DNA of 14,347 nucleotides. Origin: Pseudomonadota bacterium. GTDB lineage: Bacteria; Pseudomonadota; Gammaproteobacteria; Burkholderiales; Burkholderiaceae_D. Shown here piece after piece: positions 1 to 6,248 of the stretch. Location: assembly GCA_023422955.1 (NCBI GenBank), contig JAFAGG010000019.1, positions 1 to 14,347 on the forward strand. The letters are read 5' to 3'. A model generated the notes under the pieces. It was not told the DNA's origin, did not search any database, and worked only from the letters and a program-made list of their open reading frames with translations. Within the stretch, counting starts at the first letter, position 1. Every line of letters starts with the position of its first letter. A program made the translations under genes and the position numbers.

Positions 1-317
1 ATGTCCACGATCAGGTCGCGAATCACAGGCAGTCCCGGCAAGGGACGCAGCACGATGGGCTGGGTCAGCTCGTTCAGATTGGTCGTGCAGGCCAGGCTAT
101 TTTTGCCATTGATATTCATGGCATCAGAGCCGCACACGCCTTCGCGGCAGGAACGGCGCAGCGACAGCGAATCGTCGACCTCCGACTTGATGCGCTGCAG
201 TGCATCCAGCAGCATCTTGTCGGTGTCCTGCAGTTCGACGGTCAGATCCTGCATGTAAGGCTTGGCATCCTTATCCGGATCATAGCGGTAGATTTTGAAT
301 GAAACGGTGCGCGGCAT
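1..317 (-). CDS. sdhB: Succinate dehydrogenase iron-sulfur subunit (N-terminal part, cut by window edge)
   Basis: SdhB carries electrons from the SdhA flavin through three Fe-S clusters to the membrane quinone site of complex II. Only the first 105 codons are present; the rest lies left of base 1. The protein starts MPRTVSFKIYRYDP and has the plant-ferredoxin-type [2Fe-2S] site: C57, C62, D65 and C77 in SCREGVCGSDAMN...LACTT. These match the three Cys plus one Asp pattern of E. coli SdhB. The two C-terminal cysteine clusters are outside the window. The ATG at 317 is the natural start by alignment, although no good Shine-Dalgarno precedes it. It follows sdhA after 56 bases that contain a stem-loop, so it is presumably the last sdh gene of the operon. 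Confidence 0.96.
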   Translation of the reverse strand, partial: MPRTVSFKIYRYDPDKDAKPYMQDLTVELQDTDKMLLDALQRIKSEVDDSLSLRRSCREGVCGSDAMNINGKNSLACTTNLNELTQPIVLRPLPGLPVIRDLIVD

Positions 318-335
318 AGTCTTGATATCCGAAGA

Positions 336-364
336 CGGGAGTGAGTCATTTTACTCCGCTCCCG
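336..364 (-). promoter_or_regulatory. Stem-loop between sdhA and sdhB
   Basis: CGGGAG-T-GAGT pairs with ACTC-CG-CTCCCG around a CATTTT loop: ten base pairs broken by one small internal bulge. It occupies half of the 56-base sdhA-sdhB gap and ends 18 bases before the sdhB start. No T-run follows on the coding strand, so it does not look like a terminator. An mRNA processing or stability element, or a control on sdhB translation, is more likely. The function is inferred. Confidence 0.5.
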
Positions 365-373
365 ATTTGCTGT

Positions 374-2152
374 TTAAAACGTCCGGGGCTTGGGCGGGAA
401 GGTTTCTACCGTCAAGGGCTGAGTCCGCACCGGCTTGTAGGCAAGCTGATTGCCTTCCGAAAACCACAGCGTGTGCTTCATCCAGTTTTCATCATCGCGC
501 TTTTCGTAATCGCGATGCGCATGGGCGCCGCGCGATTCCTTGCGGGCGGATGCGGAAATCATGGTTGCCTTCGCGGTTTCGATCAGATTGTCCAGTTCCA
601 GCGCCTCGACGCGCGCCATGTTGAATACCTTGGACTTGTCCTTGAAGGCAACATGCTTGCGGCGCTCATCCAGCTCCAGGATTTTCTGCACGCCGGTCTG
701 CAGGAGTTCATCGGTGCGGAAAACGCCGCAGTAACGCTGCATGGTGTTGCGGATGTCATTGGCCACATCCTGCACGCGCTCCGAACCGGTGCTGTTTTCC
801 AGCCGGTCCATGCGCTCCAGCGCCACATCGGCCGCATCTGCCGGCAAAGGCTTGTGGCTGCCGCGCTCGATATGGCTTGCGACAATGTGGTTGCCGGCCG
901 CGCGACCGAACACCACCAGATCCAGCAAGGAATTGGTGCCCAGGCGATTGGCGCCATGCACCGACACGCAGGCGCATTCGCCGATCGCATACATGCCATT
1001 GACCACGTGCAGAGGATCGCCATTTTTCGGCGCGATGACCTGCCCGTTGATGTTGGTGGGAATGCCACCCATCTGGAAGTGGATGGTTGGCACCACCGGT
1101 ATCGGTTCCTTGGTGGCATCGACGTTGGCAAACTTGATGCCGATTTCCAGGATCGAAGGCAGGCGCTTGCGGATGGTGTCGGCGCCGATATGGCGCAAGT
1201 CCAGCAGTACGTGATCGTGATTCGGGCCGCACCCGCGGCCTTCCTTGATTTCCTGATCCATGGAACGGGACACGAAATCGCGCGGGGCCAGGTCTTTCAG
1301 CGTCGGCGCATAACGTTCCATGAAACGCTCACCCTTGGAATTCACCAGTATGCCGCCCTCGCCGCGAACGCCATCGGTAATCACCACGCCGGCGCCGGCC
1401 ACGCCGGTGGGATGGAATTGCCAGAACTCCATGTCCTGCAGCGGCACGCCGGCACGCGCCGCCATGCCCAGGCCATCGCCGGTATTGATGAAGGCATTGG
1501 TGGAAGCAGCAAAAATACGGCCCGCACCACCGGTTGCAAATACGGTGGTTTTTGCCTCGAACAGCATGATGTCGCCGGTTTCCATTTCCAGCGCCACCAC
1601 ACCCAGCACGTCACCGTCGGCGTCGCGGATCAGGTCGATCGCCATCCACTCAACGAAGAAATGCGTCTTGGCGCGCACGTTGCGCTGATACAGCGTATGC
1701 AGCATCGCATGGCCGGTACGGTCTGCCGCGGCGCAGGCGCGCTGCACCGGTTTTTCACCGAAGTTGGCGGTGTGACCGCCGAAAGGACGCTGGTAAATCG
1801 TACCATCCGGATTGCGGTCGAAGGGCATGCCGAAATGTTCCAGCTCATACACGACCTTGGGCGCTTCGCGGCACAGGAACTCGATCGCATCCTGGTCGCC
1901 GAGATAATCGCCGCCCTTCACGGTATCGAACATGTGCCAGTACCAGTTGTCCTCAGCCATGTTGCCGAGCGATGCCCCTATGCCGCCCTGCGCCGCGACG
2001 GTATGGGAACGGGTCGGAAAGACCTTGGACAGCACCGCGACATTCAGTCCGGCTTCAGCCAACTGCAGCGAGGCACGCATGCCCGAACCACCGGCACCGA
2101 CGATCACGGCATCGAAACGGCGTGATGGAAGCGATTTATTGATTGCGACCAA
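374..2152 (-). CDS. sdhA: Succinate dehydrogenase flavoprotein subunit
   Basis: SdhA oxidises succinate to fumarate using covalently bound FAD; it is the peripheral catalytic subunit of complex II on the cytoplasmic face. The 592-residue product is full length for the family. It has the Rossmann motif GAGGSG (19-24), the FAD-linking histidine H50 in TRSHTVAAQGG, the TGHAMLHTLY segment, the catalytic-arginine region DGVRGEGGILVN, and the C-terminal FAD motif HGANRLGTNSLLDL. The best start is a TTG at 2152, giving MVAINKSLPSRRFD. A GGAGAG Shine-Dalgarno sits just upstream inside the end of sdhD, and the sdhD stop is separated by one base. The same frame stays open upstream of this TTG, but that extension (from 2197) overlaps sdhD and has no family-like sequence. 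The tight spacing suggests translational coupling with sdhD. Confidence 0.97.
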   Translation of the reverse strand: MVAINKSLPSRRFDAVIVGAGGSGMRASLQLAEAGLNVAVLSKVFPTRSHTVAAQGGIGASLGNMAEDNWYWHMFDTVKGGDYLGDQDAIEFLCREAPKVVYELEHFGMPFDRNPDGTIYQRPFGGHTANFGEKPVQRACAAADRTGHAMLHTLYQRNVRAKTHFFVEWMAIDLIRDADGDVLGVVALEMETGDIMLFEAKTTVFATGGAGRIFAASTNAFINTGDGLGMAARAGVPLQDMEFWQFHPTGVAGAGVVITDGVRGEGGILVNSKGERFMERYAPTLKDLAPRDFVSRSMDQEIKEGRGCGPNHDHVLLDLRHIGADTIRKRLPSILEIGIKFANVDATKEPIPVVPTIHFQMGGIPTNINGQVIAPKNGDPLHVVNGMYAIGECACVSVHGANRLGTNSLLDLVVFGRAAGNHIVASHIERGSHKPLPADAADVALERMDRLENSTGSERVQDVANDIRNTMQRYCGVFRTDELLQTGVQKILELDERRKHVAFKDKSKVFNMARVEALELDNLIETAKATMISASARKESRGAHAHRDYEKRDDENWMKHTLWFSEGNQLAYKPVRTQPLTVETFPPKPRTF

Positions 2153-2153
2153 T

Positions 2154-2519
2154 TTACACTCTCCACAGAATCTGCAAGGTCCAGACGGTACAGACAAGCA
2201 GCCATACGATGCTGCACACCTGCAAGCTCAGGCGCAAGCCTACCGGCTTGATATAATCCATCCAGATGTCTCGTATGCCTACCCAGGCATGATAGAACAG
2301 CGCAAGAAAAGTAACGGAAGTGGCCAGCTTGAACCAGGTTTGCGCAAATAGCCCGGCCCATCCTTCGTAATACGTGATGTCGCCGAACAGAAAGGCGGCC
2401 AGCAAGATCAGGGTGTATGCGGCCATGACAACTGCCGTGGCGCGCTGCGCCAGCCAATCCCTCGTCCCATAGCCTGCGCCGACCACCAGTCTTTTGGAAC
2501 CTATCGTAGGGTTTGCCAT
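2154..2519 (-). CDS. sdhD: Succinate dehydrogenase membrane anchor subunit (cytochrome b556, SdhD)
   Basis: SdhD is one of the two small membrane proteins that anchor SdhA/B, bind haem b and form the ubiquinone site. The 121-residue product has three hydrophobic segments, roughly 27-46, 62-82 and 96-118. The motif YHAWVGIRDIWMDYIKP contains H77, which corresponds to the haem ligand of E. coli SdhD (H71). D88 and Y89 correspond to E. coli D82 and Y83 at the quinone site, and the spacing agrees. The start at MANPTIGS was chosen because it lies one base after the sdhC TGA stop. A longer frame with an ATG at 2534 would overlap sdhC. The gene ends one base before the sdhA TTG. Confidence 0.94.
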   Translation of the reverse strand: MANPTIGSKRLVVGAGYGTRDWLAQRATAVVMAAYTLILLAAFLFGDITYYEGWAGLFAQTWFKLATSVTFLALFYHAWVGIRDIWMDYIKPVGLRLSLQVCSIVWLLVCTVWTLQILWRV

Positions 2520-2520
2520 A

Positions 2521-2931
2521 TCAAAACACTCCAAACAGTTTCAACGCGACCAGCAAGGTCAGCAGCAAGCTGATGATCAGGACACCCGCCGCCGATTTGC
2601 GCGCACCATCCTTGGTACTACCGATATGCACATCCATGAACAGATGCCGCACACCTGCGCAGAAGTGATGAAGATAGGCCCATGCCAATGCCAGCAGGAC
2701 CAACTTCACGAACCAATGGGAAGCGATGCCGCGGAAATAATCGAAGGACATTTCCGAAGTCAGGCTTTTTTCAAGCAGGAAGAGAATGAAAGGCAGCAGC
2801 AGGAACAAAAGTGCTCCACTGATACGGTGCAGAATGGAAACCAGGCCCGCCAAAGGCAAGCGATAACGCATGATCTGCATTATATGTATGTTGCGGAACA
2901 GGGGTCGCTGTTTTTTCACGGCTTCCGACAT
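2521..2931 (-). CDS. sdhC: Succinate dehydrogenase cytochrome b556 subunit (SdhC)
   Basis: SdhC is the second membrane anchor of complex II and shares haem b and the quinone site with SdhD. The 136-residue product (MSEAVKKQRPLFRN...) has three transmembrane segments near 29-53, 70-92 and 114-135. The SILHRISG motif places S32 and R36 at the same four-residue spacing as the quinone-binding Ser and Arg of E. coli SdhC. HHFCAGVRHLFMD is the sdh cytochrome signature, with H89 the likely haem ligand. Two ATGs lie close together, at 2937 and 2931. The second is preferred because AAGGAG lies nine bases before it but only three before the first. It is the first gene of sdhCDAB and lies 112 bases downstream of the GntR gene, with no obvious terminator between them. 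Confidence 0.94.
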   Translation of the reverse strand: MSEAVKKQRPLFRNIHIMQIMRYRLPLAGLVSILHRISGALLFLLLPFILFLLEKSLTSEMSFDYFRGIASHWFVKLVLLALAWAYLHHFCAGVRHLFMDVHIGSTKDGARKSAAGVLIISLLLTLLVALKLFGVF

Positions 2932-3043
2932 ATCCATGTTCTCCTTGAGTACCGCCCTGGCCTGCTCCTGCAATGCTTGCCGGATGGATGCCAAATGCGC
3001 GCCACGCTAATCCGATAATCTGTACGAGACTTGCTCGCCGCCC

Positions 3044-3835
3044 TTAAAACAATTCATTCTGGTAGTGGTGATGCTCGGTCAAATACAAACCCCGCCTCAC
3101 TTCCACCGGCTTATCCCCGTAGGTGAAGGATACTCGCTCTACGCTCAGCAGTGGCGTGCCTGCACTGATCTCCAGCAACCCAGCCGTTTCTTCATTCGCA
3201 GCAACTGCCCGCAGACGCTCCGCTGCGCGCACCATGTGCGTACCGAACTCCGACTCGAACAAGCCATACATTGGGCCCCTGTAGTCGCGCAAACGTTCTA
3301 TCGTCAATCCCTTGAATATGATGCCCGGCAACCAGATATCTTCCAGGATGGTCGGCTTGCCTTCGAATCTCTGCACTCTCCGCAGGAAAACGACGGGATC
3401 TCCGGCCTTCATGTCGAGCAGCCTGGCAATCTCTGCCGATGCACGCGTGCGCCTGACTTCGATAAAACGATTTTCCGGCGCAGGCAGCACCCCTTCGTCG
3501 GGGTTCAGGCGCAGAAAACGATAACGGGCCTGCGCCTCGTGGTGAGTTGCAACAAACGTGCCTTTGCCTTGTCTACGCACCACCAGGTTTTCAGCCGCCA
3601 GCTCATCGATTGCCTTGCGCACCGTCCCTTGGCTGACCTTGTAACGCTGGGCCAGCTCGACTTCACTGGGAATCAAATCACCCGGTTTCCACTCGCCAGA
3701 CTGCAAGCCTTGCATGATCAGGGCCTTGATTTGCTGGTAGAGGGGACTGAAGGTAGGCGATGTGCCGGACGCCGCTCCCCCTGCTGCGGCATCAACAGCG
3801 GACGAAGCGGACGGCAAGTGATTGGCGGCACTCAT
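3044..3835 (-). CDS. GntR-family transcriptional regulator (HutC-type, UTRA domain)
   Basis: This is a 263-residue DNA-binding regulator. A low-complexity Ala/Ser-rich N-terminus (1-28) precedes a GntR winged helix (about 30-97), with PLYQQIKALI, PSEVELAQRYKVSQGTVRKAI as the helix-turn-helix and RRQGKGTFV as the wing. A UTRA ligand-binding domain of the HutC subfamily follows (about 105-255). It sits directly upstream of sdhC on the same strand and divergent from mdh, an arrangement common in Burkholderiales, so control of sdh and mdh is a reasonable inference. The effector cannot be read from sequence; a TCA-related organic acid is a guess. The ATG at 3835 lies inside a perfect inverted repeat, and a 22-bp palindrome lies over its candidate promoter, so autoregulation is plausible. 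Confidence 0.92.
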   Translation of the reverse strand: MSAANHLPSASSAVDAAAGGAASGTSPTFSPLYQQIKALIMQGLQSGEWKPGDLIPSEVELAQRYKVSQGTVRKAIDELAAENLVVRRQGKGTFVATHHEAQARYRFLRLNPDEGVLPAPENRFIEVRRTRASAEIARLLDMKAGDPVVFLRRVQRFEGKPTILEDIWLPGIIFKGLTIERLRDYRGPMYGLFESEFGTHMVRAAERLRAVAANEETAGLLEISAGTPLLSVERVSFTYGDKPVEVRRGLYLTEHHHYQNELF

Positions 3836-3852
3836 GGTGCAATTTCACCATG
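3833..3852 (-). promoter_or_regulatory. Inverted repeat spanning the GntR start codon
   Basis: CATGGTG and CACCATG form perfect 7-bp arms around a 6-base spacer. The arm nearest the gene contains the GntR start codon, and the likely weak Shine-Dalgarno (GGTGAA) lies in the other arm and spacer. In RNA it would form a hairpin hiding the initiation region. In DNA the TGGT...ACCA halves resemble the outer bases of some HutC-subfamily operators such as NagR/PhnF-type sites. The role is inferred. Confidence 0.4.
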
Positions 3853-3890
3853 AAACCCGATTCCCAGTCCAGCAAAACCTGAATGTATTC

Positions 3891-3912
3891 ATATGTCTTA
3901 TATAAGATATAT
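3891..3912. promoter_or_regulatory. 22-bp near-perfect AT-rich palindrome, candidate GntR operator
   Basis: The core TCTTATATAAGA (3896-3907) is a perfect 12-bp palindrome. After one mismatched pair, ATAT continues on both sides, giving 20 of 22 matching positions. It lies just upstream of the mdh -35 and next to the candidate -10 for the minus-strand promoter, covering where that transcript would start. A second small inverted repeat (TGAAT-gt-ATTCA, 3880-3891) abuts it. The position and symmetry suit a dimeric repressor such as the adjacent GntR protein. No binding evidence exists here. Confidence 0.5.
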
Positions 3913-3936
3913 AATAAGCATTGACAGCCAACACAA
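3908..3936 (-). promoter_or_regulatory. Weak candidate sigma-70 promoter for GntR-sdhCDAB
   Basis: On the minus strand TTGTGT (3936-3931) and TATATA (3913-3908) are separated by 17 bases. The matches are only 3/6 and 4/6 to consensus. The region is the only AT-rich stretch upstream of the regulator, and the site overlaps both the palindrome and the mdh promoter. It is a tentative call. Confidence 0.3.
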
Positions 3937-3949
3937 GGAAGCCTACACT
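3921..3949 (+). promoter_or_regulatory. Sigma-70 promoter for mdh
   Basis: A perfect TTGACA at 3921-3926 is followed after 17 bases by TACACT at 3944-3949 (4/6). Transcription would start near 3956, giving mdh a leader of about 185 bases. This is the best promoter match in the intergenic region. Confidence 0.6.
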
Positions 3950-4076
3950 CGCACCCACGTTTATATATACCCAAGTAGCGAACCATCAAGATCGCCGCCG
4001 CCCTGCAGTCGAAACGCACCACGAACAGGCTTGGCCGGCAAGGATTTCGCCCTGCGGACGGATATATAGTATTGAA

Positions 4077-4104
4077 TTTTTCAGAAAACGTTTTTCAGAA
4101 AACG
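4077..4104 (+). repeat. Perfect tandem 14-bp direct repeat in the mdh leader
   Basis: TTTTTCAGAAAACG occurs twice in immediate succession, 4077-4090 and 4091-4104, ending 38 bases before the mdh start codon. The junction also forms a small AAAACGTTTT palindrome. It would lie within the transcribed leader. It could be a protein-binding site, a leader RNA element or a slippage duplication; the sequence alone does not decide. Confidence 0.6.
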
Positions 4105-4142
4105 CCTCTTCGGAAACCATCGCCCTCTCACTGGAGCCCATC

Positions 4143-5132
4143 ATGTCCAAAGCCCCCATGCGTGTCGCCGTCACTGGCGCAGCCGGCCAAATCGGTTATT
4201 CCCTTCTGTTCCGCATTGCCAATGGCGACATGCTGGGCAAGGATCAGCCTGTTATCCTGCAACTGCTTGAAATCCCGGACGAGAAAGCGCAGAAGGCCCT
4301 GAAAGGCGTGATGATGGAAATCGACGATTGCGCGTTTCCTCTGCTCGCCGGCATGACCGCTCACGACGATGCGATGACCGCTTTCAAGGATGCCGATGTC
4401 GCGCTGCTGGTAGGCGCCCGTCCGCGCGGCCCCGGCATGGAGCGCAAGGACCTGCTGGAAGCGAATGCGCAAATCTTCACCGTGCAGGGCAAAGCTTTGG
4501 ACGCCGCGGCTTCGCGCAATGTGAAAGTGCTGGTGGTCGGCAATCCGGCCAATACCAATGCCTACATCGCGATGAAATCCGCACCCAGCCTGCCGGCCAA
4601 GAACTTCACTGCGATGCTGCGCCTGGACCATAACCGCGCTGCTTCGCAAATCGCTGCCAAGACCGGCAAGTCGGTGGCTTCCATCGAGAAGCTCTGCGTT
4701 TGGGGTAATCATTCGCCGACCATGTATCCGGACTATCGCTTTGCCACCATCGCCGGTCAGGCGGTCAAGCAAACGATCAACGATGAAAAATGGAACCGCG
4801 AAACTTTCCTGCCTCTGGTCGGCAAGCGTGGCGCAGCCATCATCGAAGCGCGCGGTCTGTCTTCCGCGGCTTCGGCTGCCAATGCGGCGATTGACCACGT
4901 GCGCGACTGGGTGCTGGGCACCAACGGCAAATGGACTACCATGGGCATTCCGTCCGACGGCTCCTACGGCATTCCCGAAGGCATCGTGTTCGGCTTTCCG
5001 GTCACGACCGAAAATGGCGAGTACAAGATCGTGCAAGGCCTGGAGATCGACGAGTTTTCACAGGAACGCATCAATCTGACGCTGAAGGAATTGCAGGAAG
5101 AGCGCGAAGGCGTCAAGCATTTGCTGCCCTGA
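4143..5132 (+). CDS. mdh: Malate dehydrogenase (NAD-dependent)
   Basis: Mdh interconverts malate and oxaloacetate with NAD+/NADH in the cytoplasm, the last step of the TCA cycle. The 329-residue product belongs to the LDH/MDH superfamily, cytosolic/Thermus-type MDH group. Visible features are the nucleotide-binding loop GAAGQIG (12-18), acidic E43 in LLEIPDE at the end of beta-2 (fits NAD over NADP), and the active-site loop GARPRGPGMERKDLL with R95 and R101. GNPANTNA (133-140) and LRLDHNRA with D162 and R165 follow, then the catalytic H190 in WGNHSPTMYPDY. The ATG at 4143 has GGAG six bases upstream; the frame is open further upstream but that part is leader. Two stops follow in tandem (TGA TAG). 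It is divergent from the regulator and sdh genes. Confidence 0.97.
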   Translation: MSKAPMRVAVTGAAGQIGYSLLFRIANGDMLGKDQPVILQLLEIPDEKAQKALKGVMMEIDDCAFPLLAGMTAHDDAMTAFKDADVALLVGARPRGPGMERKDLLEANAQIFTVQGKALDAAASRNVKVLVVGNPANTNAYIAMKSAPSLPAKNFTAMLRLDHNRAASQIAAKTGKSVASIEKLCVWGNHSPTMYPDYRFATIAGQAVKQTINDEKWNRETFLPLVGKRGAAIIEARGLSSAASAANAAIDHVRDWVLGTNGKWTTMGIPSDGSYGIPEGIVFGFPVTTENGEYKIVQGLEIDEFSQERINLTLKELQEEREGVKHLLP

Positions 5133-5143
5133 TAGCTCCTTGT

Positions 5144-5166
5144 GCCGGGCAGCTTGACTGCCCGGC
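5144..5166 (+). terminator. Hairpin after mdh, possible weak terminator
   Basis: GCCGGGCAG and CTGCCCGGC form a perfect 9-bp GC-rich stem with a CTTGA loop, 11 bases after the mdh stop. Only GTTT follows, so it is a poor intrinsic terminator. It may instead attenuate read-through into the CitE-like gene or protect the mdh message 3' end. Confidence 0.5.
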
Positions 5167-5215
5167 GTTTCGCCAGACTCCCTTACCTTCCCCATTCAAA
5201 CGGCCCCCGCGACGC

Positions 5216-6193
5216 ATGCATCCATCCGAAGTCCTCTTTCAAGGCGAGTCACAACCGGTTTCCCTCCCGGTCTGCGATCATTACGCCGGCTCGGAAAAGC
5301 TGATGCGCAAGTCCATGGCTCTGCAGCAGGAACTGGGGCCGGTATTCGACATCACCTTCGATTGCGAGGATGGTGCCGCAGCCGGCGATGAAGCCGCGCA
5401 TGCAGCATTGATCGCCGATCTGCTCAACAGCGAAGACAATCGCTTCGGCCGCATAGGCGTGCGCGTGCATGACGTGGACAGCAGCCATTTTGAATCGGAT
5501 GTTGCGATCCTGTGCCGCAGCGCTGCAAAGCGGATCGCCTACCTGGTTATTCCCAAAGTCAGCGGCGCAGCGCAAGTGTCGCGGGCGCTGCAAGTAATCA
5601 ACCGGCATGCGCGCGACAACGGCCGCATCAATCTGCCGGCGCATGTTCTGATAGAAACGCACCAGGCCTTGGCGGAAGTGCGGGCGATTGCCGCCCTGCC
5701 CCAGGTCGAATGCCTGTCATTCGGCGTGATGGATTTTGTGTCTGCGCATTACGGCGCGATTCCGTCGTCGGCCATGCTTTCGCCGGGACAATTCACCCAT
5801 CCGCTGGTCACGCGCGCCAAGCTGGAAATCGCAGCAGCCTGCCATGCGCATGGCAAGGTGGCGTCGCACAATGTCACCACCGAGATCCGCGATACCACTG
5901 TCGTTGCAGGCGATGCGGCACGCGCCCGGAATGAATTCGGTTTCACCCGCATGTGGAGCATTCACCCCGGCCAGATCCAGCCTATCGTGGCGGCTCTCTC
6001 CCCGTCGCATGAAGAAGTGCAAGCATCGGTACAGATCCTGCATGCAGCCACGCTGGCAAACTGGGGACCGATTCAGCATGAAGGAAAACTGCATGACCGG
6101 GCCAGTTATCGTTACTACTGGACCGTGCTGCAGCGAGCAAAATTTGGCAACTTCCCGATGCCGGAGCAAGCGCAGGCACTGTTGCAAGCGTGA
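5216..6193 (+). CDS. CitE-like CoA-ester lyase (HpcH/HpaI aldolase / citrate lyase beta family)
   Basis: The 325-residue product is a TIM-barrel lyase of the HpcH/HpaI superfamily, CitE-like branch. These enzymes cleave or form C-C bonds next to an acyl-CoA thioester with Mg2+. Visible landmarks are FDCEDGA (48-54), R83 in GVRVHD, IPKVSGA (112-118), and metal-ligand candidates E147 in VLIETHQAL and D173 in FGVMDF. The family's C-terminal motif appears as RMWSIHPGQI (245-254). No CitD or CitF gene is nearby, so it is not part of a citrate lyase complex. A malyl-, citramalyl- or methylmalyl-CoA type substrate is more likely, but the true one cannot be read. It lies between mdh and acnA. ATG 5216 is the only reasonable start, yet it has almost no Shine-Dalgarno, so translation may be weak or coupled to mdh. 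Confidence 0.85.
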   Translation: MHPSEVLFQGESQPVSLPVCDHYAGSEKLMRKSMALQQELGPVFDITFDCEDGAAAGDEAAHAALIADLLNSEDNRFGRIGVRVHDVDSSHFESDVAILCRSAAKRIAYLVIPKVSGAAQVSRALQVINRHARDNGRINLPAHVLIETHQALAEVRAIAALPQVECLSFGVMDFVSAHYGAIPSSAMLSPGQFTHPLVTRAKLEIAAACHAHGKVASHNVTTEIRDTTVVAGDAARARNEFGFTRMWSIHPGQIQPIVAALSPSHEEVQASVQILHAATLANWGPIQHEGKLHDRASYRYYWTVLQRAKFGNFPMPEQAQALLQA

Positions 6194-6248
6194 AGCCTGT
6201 CAGGCGAATTTTTTACCAACGCGTAATGCAAAACAATAAGGAGGCGTC

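Noticed and set aside
341..2125. Open frame of 594 codons on the plus strand opposite sdhA
   Set aside because: It lies antisense to sdhA. The translation is His/Ala/Arg-rich with no family character, as expected of the complement of a GC-rich gene.
3792..4022. Short minus-strand frame upstream of the GntR gene, rich in Cys and Tyr
   Set aside because: It runs through the promoter and palindrome region in a different frame from the regulator, so it is chance openness in AT-rich control DNA.
4128..5036. Open frame of 302 codons antisense to mdh
   Set aside because: It covers the mdh gene exactly opposite, has no ribosome site and no recognisable domain.
6194..6217. GCCTGTCAGGC followed by a T-run after the CitE-like gene
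   Set aside because: The stem is only four or five pairs with a one- to three-base loop, too weak to call a terminator.
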